Translations under genes and position numbers: made by a program | Notes under the pieces: generated by a model | Databases searched by the model: none | Seen by the model: the letters and a program-made list of their open reading frames with translations, nothing else | What the model was told of the DNA's origin: nothing | Part shown: in pieces, positions 37,618-50,162 of the stretch | Position numbering within the stretch: position 1 is the stretch's first letter | How the letters are laid out: every line of letters starts with the position of its first letter | Source of the DNA: Cristatella mucedo | Taxonomy: Eukaryota > Bryozoa > Phylactolaemata > Cristatellidae | Direction: 5' to 3' | DNA: 64,000 nt | Assembly: GCA_009760855.2 (NCBI GenBank) | Contig: WPIO01000105.1 | Span: 966,501 to 1,030,500 of the forward strand

Positions 37618-40600
37618 TCCGGTGCCGATGCCGGGAAAAATCCGTCGCCGCCTACGTGCGGCTGAGGCGGGCAATAGTGACGCAGCGCGGTGCTACCTGC
37701 TTTTCTGTAGCTTTCTGGAGCTTTTCTGTACACTGTAAGCGACGTTGGTGGAATACTGTGGAACTAGTATCGACGGACATTTCTCGCGTGCCCTCAGGAC
37801 CTAGACAGCCGAAGCCCAAGGCTGGCTATATAGCGGCGCCGTTCGTCAGTATCAGAAGATCAGTGATACTGATATGCTGAGAACACTGATTGAATGCCAT
37901 TCTCGGATGACAGCAGAACGCCAGCTCTAAAAAGACCTGTCTTTACTTGCACTTAAAAAGCCTACTGCAAACACATGTCCAGAAGGATTATCTCCGCCAG
38001 TTAATAAAGCCTCCTAGTAACTGAAAGAATACGCCGTACGCTTCTATGTGTTTATTTGTTTATGTATATAACGTTTAATAAAGATCACAGTTTACTTCAC
38101 GATGCGATTTCTTTCATTTAAATATCTCGCAATCCACGTTCAGCATAAGGGAACAACGTACACACTCACTGCCAACTGTCACCAAGTACGTTTAATATGA
38201 GAACTTTACGATTTGTACTCTAAGATCATACTTTTAGGGATCATTTCTAAAGTATGCATCGCCAGGACTTCAGCTAAAACTGAGTCCAGATCGCAAACCA
38301 TGATGAGGATCGGAAGCGATCTCCTCTGAGCGCGAAGCGGGCAAGCGAGACCGCCGCAAGGTGGTCTTGCTAGCCATTGAGGACCGTTCCCGCTGGGACT
38401 TGTTCCCAGCAGGAGGGGGAGGTCGTAATCTGAGTGGTTTGCACTCTTTTCTAATAACTAAGATACCAACGCACATCGACATGTCTTAAACGAACGAGTC
38501 GTCGACTGTCGTCTCACGCGCCTCTGTCTGTCCGCGCTCGTGCCGATCCGCGTCCATCTGTGGTGCGTGCGCCCCGCAGCAGCCACGCCGTACGAGCCGC
38601 AGTTAGCAGCAGAGCGTGTGCAAGCCTGTGCACGCCGCTCACGCTAGCCGTCGACAGCTGCCCGCCCGCTGCGTGCGTCGACGTCGGCACCCCTATGCGA
38701 CGAGCGCCAGCTACAAGTCGCGCCTAGTCGCTCCTCGACTGCCGGCACAGCCGTCGACGTGCTGCCTTATTTACCTTTCCACAACTAGTAGCATCCTTCG
38801 TTGGCGCACGCGTTTCTAGATGCCCCTCGCGACGTCGGCTGCTTCCCAATCGCGACCATTTAGCATCGTTGTTGCGCGCCGTAAGCAAATCGATGTCGCA
38901 GCCCACACCCTTTTCTACCGGCATTGCCACTTTGCTGCGGTGAAACTTTGCTTTCGCCGGTAGCGGAAAAAACGGCGCAACACTTGACGCTGCGTCATCA
39001 TTCCGCAGACGCGTAAATACTTTTTCGGGTCGCCGCTGAACGTTTGCGTGATTATCGACTTGCCACTGTTAGTACAGGTAAGTCGAGTGCTGCGTACCAA
39101 ATTTGAAAGCTCAATTAAATGCTATTCATTTTATCGCCAGCATAACCATCCTTCATACTGCCAAAGTAAGTTACAGCGATGGATTCTGCGATCCTCCGGC
39201 TGCCATCCAGTCGTGACCGAACCGGATTCCGGCGGGTGCGGGGCTCGGTGGCCACGGCGCTGGCCCCGACGAGGCGGACCGTGCCGTCAGTCGATACCTA
39301 TCCGCGGACCTTCTTCGGCGGGTCGCTACGAACCTGTCTGCATCCTGCACCGGTCCTGTCACAAGTTCGGTTATCAATCTTGCCACGCGCAATTCAAAAG
39401 CAGCTCTGACTGGCACTACTAGTCTGCGTTGCTCGGCGTGCCTCAGCATGTTTTCCAAAGTCGACAGTTGGCTGTGACTAAGGTTCCATCAAATAACCGC
39501 TCGCTAAAGTTAGGAGGAGTTATTTATCCGCATTCAGGCTGTCCAGGAGGTGCTGCCTGTATTTTCGCTGACCGAACGGACGCGGATGACGCCCTGCTCT
39601 CGTGAATGTGTACTTGAAGAGACCCTACTCGGGCTCTCATTCTGTTTGATCCACGCGGTTTAACAAGGCGGTTGCACGGACAGCTATTTTCCGTGGGAAT
39701 CGTTTGTCTAGAGGAAATGCGGATTTCCGCATTGACCATCGTTTGAATCAGTCGCAGCCAGAATTTCGTCACAGGCCAAACGAAGTCAGCGTATGATGAC
39801 GATGTAGGCCATTTCAAAGACTTCCTTTGATTGTACGCTCGGCAGCTTAGCAAAGCCTCGGGCTCATGTTTCAGTCGAAAACTGACGTCCTGGTATGTCG
39901 GATCGAAAGCAGATTTATAACACAGTGACGAATTCGCTTGCCATTTCCGAGAGCTCTCATTGCCCAGATACTAGCCGCTCAGCCGATACGTTTTCAGCCT
40001 TCATTGAAAAATACGTGCGCATTCGTGCCTCCATAAAACACCACCCTGCTACAAGGTATTGTTGAATCGACTCTTTGGACCGGCCTTCAAACAAGATTTT
40101 CTGAGCTTCCTTCGTTGGATATGGCCGGCTTTTATTAGGAAGTCGCCTCGTGAAAAGAGCTATTCTCCCGAACAGACTATAAGAACCCTCCCTGCGGTCA
40201 CCGCTGGCCGGAAAACTTAACCGAGCCATAAGTGTGACTTTCAATGGCAAGCGGAAAAAACCGTTTCGCAACACAGTCCTGTAAAACGGCAATCGTTAGA
40301 GCGATACTTTAATTGGCTGCGCAAGAGTCCAAGGTCGTGGAAAACTTCTGCATATTTTACCTCCTTCCATTTTCAAAAGAGATTTACGATGGAAAAACCG
40401 CAGGGCACCGGCTTACAGTGCAGACTACAACGCACGAGTTATCATTCAATTTTTAGTCGGGGCTTCAGCGGCAGCACTCCACTTAAACTGGTCTGCTCAG
40501 TGTAACAAACGAAACAATATGAAGCATAAAACGCCGACGGGAATGTCACTGCCCTAGCACTGCTGCTACATCTATCAGCTGCCTTCGACACCTATATGGA

Positions 40601-40709
40601 TTCATTATTTATTGACCGCGATATCCTTCTTGAACGACTGAGAACAACGACCGGTGTGGCAGACGAGGCAACGGCATGGTCCGAATCGGACTTGTCCGAT
40701 CGTGTCCGA
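37618..40709 (+). repeat. U3 array unit 4
   Basis: Full unit of 3092 bp, type A downstream of U3. Private changes include AAAGTTAGGAGGAG at about 39508 and GGATATGGCCGGC at about 40118. Confidence 0.95.
38222..38437 (+). ncRNA. U3 small nucleolar RNA gene, copy 4
   Basis: No difference from copy 1 was seen over the 216 bp. Confidence 0.93.
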
Positions 40710-43700
40710 TCCGGTGCCGATGCCGGGAAAAATCCGTCGCCGCCTACGTGCGGCTGAGGCGGGCAATAGTGACGCAGCGCGGTGCTACCTGCTTTTCTGT
40801 AGCTTTCTGGAGCTTTTCTGTACACTGTAAGCGACGTTGGTGGAATACTGTGGAACTAGTATCGACGGACATTTCTCGCGTGCCCTCAGGACCTAGACAG
40901 CCGAAGCCCAAGGCTGGCTATATAGCGGCGCCGTTCGTCAGTATCAGAAGATCAGTGATACTGATATGCTGAGAACACTGATTGAATGCCATTCTCGGAT
41001 GACAGCAGAACGCCAGCTCTAAAAAGACCTGTCTTTACTTGCACTTAAAAAGCCTACTGCAAACACATGTCCAGAAGGATTATCTCCGCCAGTTAATAAA
41101 GCCTCCTAGTAACTGAAAGAATACGCCGTACGCTTCTATGTGTTTATTTGTTTATGTATATAACGTTTAATAAAGATCACAGTTTACTTCACGATGCGAT
41201 TTCTTTCATTTAAATATCTCGCAATCCACGTTCAGCATAAGGGAACAACGTACACACTCACTGCCAACTGTCACCAAGTACGTTTAATATGAGAACTTTA
41301 CGATTTGTACTCTAAGATCATACTTTTAGGGATCATTTCTAAAGTATGCATCGCCAGGACTTCAGCTAAAACTGAGTCCAGATCGCAAACCATGATGAGG
41401 ATCGGAAGCGATCTCCTCTGAGCGCGAAGCGGGCAAGCGAGACCGCCGCAAGGTGGTCTTGCTAGCCATTGAGGACCGTTCCCGCTGGGACTTGTTCCCA
41501 GCAGGAGGGGGAGGTCGTAATCTGAGTGGTTTGCACTCTTTCCTAATAACTACGATACCAACGCACATCGACATGTCTTAAACGAACGAGTCGTCGACTG
41601 TCGTCTCACGCGCCTCTGTCTGTCCGCGCTCGTGCCGATCCGCGTCCATCTGTGGTGCGTGCGCCCCGCAGCAGCCACGCCGTACGAGCCGCAGTTAGCA
41701 GCAGAGCGTGTGCAAGCCTGTGCACGCCGCTCACGCTAGCCGTCGACAGCTGCCCGCCCGCTGCGTGCGTCGACGTCGGCACCCCTATGCGACGAGCGCC
41801 AGCTACAAGTCGCGCCTAGTCGCTCCTCGACTGCCGGCACAGCCGTCGACGTGCTGCCTTATTTACCTTTCCACAACTAGTAGCATCCTTCGTTGGCGCA
41901 CGCGTTTCTAGATGCCCCTCGCGACGTCGGCTGCTTCCCAATCGCGACCATTTAGCATCGTTGTTGCGCGCCGTAAGCAAATCGATGTCGCAGCCCACAC
42001 CCTTTTCTACCGGCATTGCCACTTTGCTGCGGTGAAACTTTGCTTTCGCCGGTAGCGAAAAAACGGCGCAACACTTGACGCTGCGTCATCATTCCGCAGA
42101 CGCGTAAATACTTTTTCGGGTCGCCGCTGAACGTTTGCGTGATTATCGACTTGCCACTGTTAGTACAGGTAAGTCGAGTGCTGCGTACCAAATTTGAAAG
42201 CTCAATTAAATGCTATTCATTTTATCGCCAGCATAACCATCCTTCATACTGCCAAAGTAAGTTACAGCGATGGATTCTGCGATCCTCCGGCTGCCATCCA
42301 GTCGTGACCGAACCGGATTCCGGCGGGTGCGGGGCTCGGTGGCCACGGCGCTGGCCCCGACGAGGCGGACCGTGCCGTCAGTCGATACCTATCCGCGGAC
42401 CTTCTTCGGCGGGTCGCTACGAACCTGTCTGCATCCTGCACCGGTCCTGTCACAAGTTCGGTTATCAATCTTGCCACGCGCAATTCAAAAGCAGCTCTGA
42501 CTGCACTACTAGTCTGCGTTGCTCGGCGTGCCTCAGCATGTTTTCCAAAGTCGACAGTTGGCTGTGACTAAGGTTCCATCAAATAACCGCTCGCTAAAGT
42601 TCAAGGAGTTATTTATCCGCATTCAGGCTGTCCAGGAGGTGCTGCCTGTATTTTCGCTGACCGAACGGACGCGGATGACGCCCTGCTCTCGTGAATGTGT
42701 ACTTGAAGAGACCCTACTCGGGCTCTCATTCTGTTTGATCCACGCGGTTTAACAAGGCGGTTGCACGGACAGCTATTTTCCGTGGGAATCGTTTGTCTAG
42801 AGGAAATGCGGATTTCCGCATTGACCATCGTTTGAATCAGTCGCAGCCAGAATTTCGTCACAGGCCAAACGAAGTCAGCGTATGATGACGATGTAGGCCA
42901 TTTCAAAGACTTCCTTTGATTGTACGCTCGGCAGCTTAGCAAAGCCTCGGGCTCATGTTTCAGTCGAAAACTGACGTCCTGGTATGTCGGATCGAAAGCA
43001 GATTTATAACACAGTGACGAATTCGCTTGCCATTTCCGAGAGCTCTCATTGCCCAGATACTAGCCGCTCAGCCGATACGTTTTCAGCCTTCATTGAAAAA
43101 TACGTGCGCATTCGTGCCTCCATAAAACACCACCCTGCTACAAGGTATTGTTGAATCGACTCTTTGGACCGGCCTTCAAACAAGATTTTCTGAGCTTCCT
43201 TCGTTGGATAAGGCCGCCTTTTATTAGGAAGTCGCCTCGTGAAAAGAGCTATTCTCCCGAACAGACTATAAGAACCCTCCCTGCGGTCAACGCTGGCCGG
43301 AAAACTTAACCGAGCCATAACTGTGACTTTCAATGCCAAGCGGAATAAACCGTTTCGTAACACAGTCCTGTAAATCGGCAATCGTTAGAGCGATACTTTA
43401 ATTGGCTGCGCAAGAGTCCAAGGTCGTGGAAAACTTCTGCATATTTTACCTCCTTCCATTTTCAAAAGAGATTTACGATGGAAAAACCGCAGGGCACCGG
43501 CTTACAGTGCAGACTACAACGCACGAGTTATCATTCAATTTTTAGTCGGGGCTTCAGCGGCAGCACTCCACTTAAACTGGTCTGCTCAGTGTAACAAACG
43601 AAACAATATGAAGCATAAAACGCCGACGGGAATGTCACTGCCCTAGCACTGCTGCTACATCTATCAGCTGCCTTCGACACCTATATGGATTCATTATTTA

Positions 43701-43798
43701 TTGACCGCGATATCCTTCTTGAACGACTGAGAACAACGACCGGTGTGGCAGACGAGGCAACGGCATGGTCCGAATCGGACTTGTCCGATCGTGTCCGA
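40710..43798 (+). repeat. U3 array unit 5
   Basis: Full unit of 3089 bp, type B downstream of U3. A cluster of private base changes lies near 43288-43346 (CGGTCAACGC, ATAACTGTGA, GGAATAAACC). Confidence 0.95.
41314..41529 (+). ncRNA. U3 small nucleolar RNA gene, copy 5
   Basis: No difference from copy 1 was seen over the 216 bp; the 3' flank is of type B. Confidence 0.93.
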
Positions 43799-46700
43799 TC
43801 CGGTGCCGATGCCGGGAAAAATCCGTCGCCGCCTACGTGCGGCTGAGGCGGGCAATAGTGACGCAGCGCGGTGCTACCTGCTTTTCTGTAGCTTTCTGGA
43901 GCTTTTCTGTACACTGTAAGCGACGTTGGTGGAATACTGTGGAACTAGTATCGACGGACATTTCTCGCGTGCCCTCAGGACCTAGACAGCCGAAGCCCAA
44001 GGCTGGCTATATAGCGGCGCCGTTCGTCAGTATCAGAAGATCAGTGATACTGATATGCTGAGAACACTGATTGAATGCCATTCTCGGATGACAGCAGAAC
44101 GCCAGCTCTAAAAAGACCTGTCTTTACTTGCACTTAAAAAGCCTACTGCAAACACATGTCCAGAAGGATTATCTCCGCCAGTTAATAAAGCCTCCTAGTA
44201 ACTGAAAGAATACGCCGTACGCTTCTATGTGTTTATTTGTTTATGTATATAACGTTTAATAAAGATCACAGTTTACTTCACGATGCGATTTCTTTCATTT
44301 AAATATCTCGCAATCCACGTTCAGCATAAGGGAACAACGTACACACTCACTGCCAACTGTCACCAAGTACGTTTAATATGAGAACTTTACGATTTGTACT
44401 CTAAGATCATACTTTTAGGGATCATTTCTAAAGTATGCATCGCCAGGACTTCAGCTAAAACTGAGTCCAGATCGCAAACCATGATGAGGATCGGAAGCGA
44501 TCTCCTCTGAGCGCGAAGCGGGCAAGCGAGACCGCCGCAAGGTGGTCTTGCTAGCCATTGAGGACCGTTCCCGCTGGGACTTGTTCCCAGCAGGAGGGGG
44601 AGGTCGTAATCTGAGTGGTTTGCACTCTTTTCTAATAACTAAGATACCAACGCACATCGACATGTCTTAAACGAACGAGTCGTCGACTGTCGTCTCACGC
44701 GCCTCTGTCTGTCCGCGCTCGTGCCGATCCGCGTCCATCTGTGGTGCGTGCGCCCCGCAGCAGCCACGCCGTACGAGCCGCAGTTAGCAGCAGAGCGTGT
44801 GCAAGCCTGTGCACGCCGCTCACGCTAGCCGTCGACAGCTGCCCGCCCGCTGCGTGCGTCGACGTCGGCACCCCTATGCGACGAGCGCCAGCTACAAGTC
44901 GCGCCTAGTCGCTCCTCGACTGCCGGCACAGCCGTCGACGTGCTGCCTTATTTACCTTTCCACAACTAGTAGCATCCTTCGTTGGCGCACGCGTTTCTAT
45001 GCCCCCCTCGCGACGTCGGCTGCTTCCCAATCGCGACCATTTAGCATCGTTGTTGCGCGCCGTAAGCAAATCGATGTCGCAGCCCACACCCTTTTCTACC
45101 GGCATTGCCACTTTGCTGCGGTGAAACTTTGCTTTCGCCGGAAAAAAAAAAAAAAAACGGCGCAACACTTGACGCTGCGTCATCATTCCGCAGACGCGTA
45201 AATACTTTTTCGGGTCGCCGCTGAACGTTTGCGTGATTATCGACTTGCCACTGTTAGTACAGGTAAGTCGAGTGCTGCGTACCAAATTTGAAAGCTCAAT
45301 TAAATGCTATTCATTTTATCGCCAGCATAACCATCCTTCATACTGCCAAAGTAAGTTACAGCGATGGATTCTGCGATCCTCCGGCTGCCATCCAGTCGTG
45401 ACCGAACCGGATTCCGGCGGGTGCGGGGCTCGGTGGCCACGGCGCTGGCCCCGACGAGGCGGACCGTGCCGTCAGTCGATACCTATCCGCGGACCTTCTT
45501 CGGCGGGTCGCTACGAACCTGTCTGCATCCTGCACCGGTCCTGTCACAAGTTCGGTTATCAATCTTGCCACGCGCAATTCAAAAGCAGCTCTGACTGGCA
45601 CTACTAGTCTGCGTTGCTCGGCGTGCCTCAGCATGTTTTCCAAAGTCGACAGTTGGCTGTGACTAAGGTTCCATCAAATAACCGCTCGCTAAAGTTCAAG
45701 GAGTTATTTATCCGCATTCAGGCTGTCCAGGAGGTGCTGCCTGTATTTTCGCTGACCGAACGGACGCGGATGACGCCCTGCTCTCGTGAATGTGTACTTG
45801 AAGAGACCCTACTCGGGCTCTCATTCTGTTTGATCCACGCGGTTTAACAAGGCGGTTGCACGGACAGCTATTTTCCGTGGGAATCGTTTGTCTAGAGGAA
45901 ATGCGGATTTCCGCATTGACCATCGTTTGAATCAGTCGCAGCCAGAATTTCGTCACAGGCCAAACGAAGTCAGCGTATGATGACGATGTAGGCCATTTCA
46001 AAGACTTCCTTTGATTGTACGCTCGGCAGCTTAGCAAAGCCTCGGGCTCATGTTTCAGTCGAAAACTGACGTCCTGGTATGTCGGATCGAAAGCAGATTT
46101 ATAACACAGTGACGAATTCGCTTGCCATTTCCGAGAGCTCTCATTGCCCAGATACTAGCCGCTCAGCCGATACGTTTTCAGCCTTCATTGAAAAATACGT
46201 GCGCATTCGTGCCTCCATAAAACACCACCCTGCTACAAGGTATTGTTGAATCGACTCTTTGGACCGGCCTTCAAACAAGATTTTCTGAGCTTCCTTCGTT
46301 GGATAAGGCCGCCTTTTATTAGGAAGTCGCCTCGTGAAAAGAGCTATTCTCCCGAACAGACTATAAGAACCCTCCCTGCGGTCACCGCTGGCCGGAAAAC
46401 TTAACCGAGCCATAAGTGTGACTTTCAATGGCAAGCGGAAAAAACCGTTTCGTAACACAGTCCTGTAAATCGGCAATCGTTAGAGCGATACTTAAATTGG
46501 CTGCGCAAGAGTCCAAGGTTGTGGAAAACTTCTGCATATTTTACCTCCTTCCATTTTCAAAAGAGATTTACGATGGAAAAACCGCAGGGCACCGGCTTAC
46601 AGTGCAGACTACAACGCACGAGTTATCATTCAATTTTTAGTCGGGGCTTCAGCGGCAGCACTCCACTTAAACTGGTCTGCTCAGTGTAACAAACGAAACA

Positions 46701-46893
46701 ATATGAAGCATAAAACGCCGACGGGAATGTCACTGCCCTAGCACTGCTGCTACATCTATCAGCTGCCTTCGACACCTATATGGATTCATTATTTATTGAC
46801 CGCGATATCCTTCTTGAACGACTGAGAACAACGACCGGTGTGGCAGACGAGGCAACGGCATGGTCCGAATCGGACTTGTCCGATCGTGTCCGA
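43799..46893 (+). repeat. U3 array unit 6
   Basis: Full unit of 3095 bp, type A downstream of U3. At about 45141 the A run is 16 long and the adjacent TAGC seen in other units is missing. Near 44998 TCTAGATGCCCC is replaced by TCTATGCCCCCC. Confidence 0.95.
44403..44618 (+). ncRNA. U3 small nucleolar RNA gene, copy 6
   Basis: No difference from copy 1 was seen over the 216 bp; the 3' flank is of type A. Confidence 0.93.
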
Positions 46894-47976
46894 TCCGGTG
46901 CCGATGCCGGGAAAAATCCGTCGCCGCCTACGTGCGGCTGAGGCGGGCAATAGTGACGCAGCGCGGTGCTACCTGCTTTTCTGTAGCTTTCTGGAGCTTT
47001 TCTGTACACTGTAAGCGACGTTGGTGGAATACTGTGGAACTAGTATCGACGGACATTTCTCGCGTGCCCTCAGGACCTAGACAGCCGAAGCCCAAGGCTG
47101 GCTATATAGCGGCGCCGTTCGTCAGTATCAGAAGATCAGTGATACTGATATGCTGAGAACACTGATTGAATGCCATTCTCGGATGACAGCAGAACGCCAG
47201 CTCTAAAAAGACCTGTCTTTACTTGCACTTAAAAAGCCTACTGCAAACACATGTCCAGAAGGATTATCTCCGCCAGTTAATAAAGCCTCCTAGTAACTGA
47301 AAGAATACGCCGTACGCTTCTATGTGTTTATTTGTTTATGTATATAACGTTTAATAAAGATCACAGTTTACTTCACGATGCGATTTCTTTCATTTAAATA
47401 TCTCGCAATCCACGTTCAGCATAAGGGAACAACGTACACACTCACTGCCAACTGTCACCAAGTACGTTTAATATGAGAACTTTACGATTTGTACTCTAAG
47501 ATCATACTTTTAGGGATCATTTCTAAAGTATGCATCGCCAGGACTTCAGCTAAAACTGAGTCCAGATCGCAAACCATGATGAGGATCGGAAGCGATCTCC
47601 TCTGAGCGCGAAGCGGGCAAGCGAGACCGCCGCAAGGTGGTCTTGCTAGCCATTGAGGACCGTTCCCGCTGGGACTTGTTCCCAGCAGGAGGGGGAGGTC
47701 GTAATCTGAGTGGTTTGCACTCTTTTCTAATAACTAAGATACCAACGCACATCGACATGTCTTAAACGAACGAGTCGTCGACTGTCGTCTCACGCGCCTC
47801 TGTCTGTCCGCGCTCGTGCCGATCCGCGTCCGTCTGTGGTGCGTGCGCCCCGCAGCAGCCACGCCGTACGAGCCGCAGTTAGCAGCAGAGCGTGTGCAAG
47901 CCTGTGCACGCCGCTCACGCTAGCCGTCGACAGCTGCCCGCCCGCTGCGTGCGTCGACGTCGGCACCCCTATGCGA
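46894..47976 (+). repeat. U3 array unit 7, partial
   Basis: The first 1083 bp of a unit, including the whole U3 gene (type A downstream), then an abrupt change after CACCCCTATGCGA. The LINE-derived second half is absent. Confidence 0.95.
47498..47713 (+). ncRNA. U3 small nucleolar RNA gene, copy 7
   Basis: This complete gene lies in the partial last unit. No difference from copy 1 was seen; the 3' flank is of type A. Confidence 0.93.
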
Positions 47977-49869
47977 TGTCATGAAAGGCACCTCGGCCAT
48001 AGATGGTCTCGCATAATGTGTTTCTAGCAGTTACAATTTGGGAACCACGAATATTGAATGTCAGTTATGTTCTCGCAGCTTCAGCTTGCGCCGGACCGTT
48101 TGAAAGTGCGCCGGGCTTCCAACAGACACCAACTCCTCAAGTGGACACAATGCGAAAGATGGAGCGGCGGCAGCGAGCCGTAATGCAAGCAAAGCTGGAG
48201 AGAGGCGAAATCTCTGGTGGGTTTTGAGTGATTCCTCAACAGCGCTTCGTCACTGACGTACACGTGCGTCACGTCCGAAGACCAACCGACAATGCATCTG
48301 CCCCGACTGCGAGAGACGCGGACCGGTCTAACGCCCTAGCGAACGCAGTTTTCGCATTTCTCAGCTGACACTCTCTTATGCAGAGCTTTTTGGACTCGTT
48401 TAGGTTGATCCAGACACCAAGTCCTACGCTGCAAACAATTGCAAAGTATGCGACAAGCGACGAACGCCGATCGTCTTGAACGTCTTGCCATTCCTCGGAG
48501 GGCTGATCGCGAAGCCCACGCACCGCTCAGTTGCGTTGCGTTGTTGCGTTTTTTTGGCCGCTGTGTAGCGTAGTTGCGATCGCGAGCGTCAGCCCAAGGA
48601 CCTAATTTGTTTGCTTCGCCGAGCACTGCGCTCGTAGCGGCTACTAATCCTCGCAGATGAGCGGGCAATGCTGATGTGGCTGGCGCTGCCTCAAAGCACC
48701 AATCAAGACTCTCGAGAAAGCACCAATCGCGGGTCGGGCAGATAGCGCCAACGCGGGCGCAGGTATGGTGATTTGAGGAGCGCGCTACGGCTCTCGTTAC
48801 TGTCCGCACTCCCGCGAGCAATCGTTCGTTCTTCTATCATAAACCACCGATATTGTTATTATAAGTCCACTTTTTTCTGTCTATGTATGACTCAGTGTGA
48901 GCAACTACCAAAAGCACTGGACTACTGCGCGGTGTTTTTGTTTGCAGACAAATCCATGCTGAAACATTGGCGTGCTACATCAAACATCTTGGGACTGCCG
49001 AGAGGTAATTCGCAAGTCATGAATTATGAAGATTGGGAGCTGGTTATGTCATAACATATGGTTAAGATAGATATAAAGCCCGGGTGATGTCATAATGTGT
49101 CAGCTGTGCTCTAGGCTCGTGCCGGCCATTTGAGTTATGCTAAGGGCTTTCGCGGTGACATTCGATATGGCGGATGCTGGACACGTGTAACCCTGTGCGG
49201 CTGCTGAATGGCCCATTCTGCGTGCAGTGGGCATATGTGGGTACGCTCTCTATTGCTGCTGTGCTCAACTACCGTCAGAATAGCTGCACGTAATGAGGCC
49301 TCAGCCTCTACGACTCAGCTAGCCGTATTTAAGGGCTGAGGTCTAACCGCGATTTGTCACCTGGCATCAACGACAGCGCTGCACCGCTGCATCTGTGCCG
49401 AGAGGACTCGAGAATGCAGAATCCTCTCCAGAGGGCGACTGTAACGCCGCCTACATGAATAGCAAGCTTAGCGGACCTGAGGGCTCGGCCTACCTACAGC
49501 ACGCCAGTATAAATCTCACGAGACTTAAGTGGCCGTTTCGCGCGCTCTCGTTTAAAGATGGCCGCCGGAGCGTGAGGCGCCCGGGCTCGGTGGTCCTGTG
49601 GCGCTGCGGAGCTCAGTTCCAAAGCGTTCGCACGCGTCGTCCGACCGCGGCTCGCTGTCTCGCAATATCCTTCGCCGCCAGCTGTACGCTGCTCGCTCGG
49701 ACGTGGCTCCTCGCGACGTAGCGTCTCGTGGCGTTGCGCCGAGTGCTTCTCGTACGTTCTTTGTCGCCCGATGAAGAACGACCAATTTCGCAGCGACAGC
49801 CGCGAACGCACGCTTGAAGTGCACCGCAGAGGTTGCTCCAGCTTCACGCAGGACATAATCCTGAGTCCT
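47977..49869. other. Unassigned sequence right of the array
   Basis: No named repeat was seen. A plus-strand stretch at 48122-48216 has a good acceptor (GGCTTCCAACAG|ACACC) and encodes VDTMRKMERRQRAVMQAKLE, then RGEIS before a GT. It could be a host exon with a coiled helix. GC-rich frames at 49395-49856 have no recognised domain. Confidence 0.4.
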
Positions 49870-50078
49870 GAGCCGTTAGTTCTATGCTACTCACTACCTC
49901 AACTGCTCTCCTGACTCTGCTATGCTTCCCACTCTCTCTTTGTTACGTGAGACGAAGTCTGTTGGCTACCGAACGCGTACCGAAAGCCGCTTAGGCTGTG
50001 AGTGCGCTATACAAAACTCTCCTGCGTAACACCCACGTGGTCTTTATGACTTTGTGGAGTCACAGACGGAGAGATGGA
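49870..50078 (+). mobile_element. CR1-like LINE 3' end, family 3, plus copy of an inverted pair
   Basis: The plus strand from TTCTATGCTACTCACTACCT to GGAGTCACAGACGGAGAG is the reverse complement of 50175-50372 with a few mismatches. It contains the end of ORF2 and the 3' UTR of a LINE family different from the L2-like one. It is joined tail to tail with the following element. Confidence 0.85.
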
Positions 50079-50162
50079 ATCTGCTTCATTAGCGCCGTAA
50101 ACATTCGCGATTGTGCCACGTTCCGCATCCGCCCGTCTGCAGCTTAGCGCAGTCGCGAGGAT

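Larger units (their letters stand above)
28419..47976 (+). repeat. Tandem array of U3 snoRNA gene units (6 full, 1 partial)
   Basis: The same sequence of about 3.09 kb repeats head to tail. Unit starts are at 28419, 31514, 34522, 37618, 40710, 43799 and 46894. Unit lengths are 3095, 3008, 3096, 3092, 3089 and 3095 bp, and the last is cut off after 1083 bp at 47976. Copies differ by a few single bases, homopolymer lengths and one deletion. Every copy includes a complete U3 gene near unit offset 600 and a degraded LINE segment in the second half. Such homogeneity implies recent amplification or ongoing unequal exchange and gene conversion. Tandem repetition of U3 genes is not their usual arrangement in animals, where copies are mostly dispersed or few. 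Confidence 0.96.

Noticed and set aside
28423-47758. Repeated open frames of 60-142 codons within each U3 unit
   Set aside because: They overlap on both strands, some lie inside the U3 gene itself, and none has a recognised domain. Their conservation only reflects the tandem repetition of the DNA.
28419-47976. 5S rRNA or U1 snRNA array
   Set aside because: No 5S internal control region or U1 5' end is present; the conserved RNA in the unit is U3.
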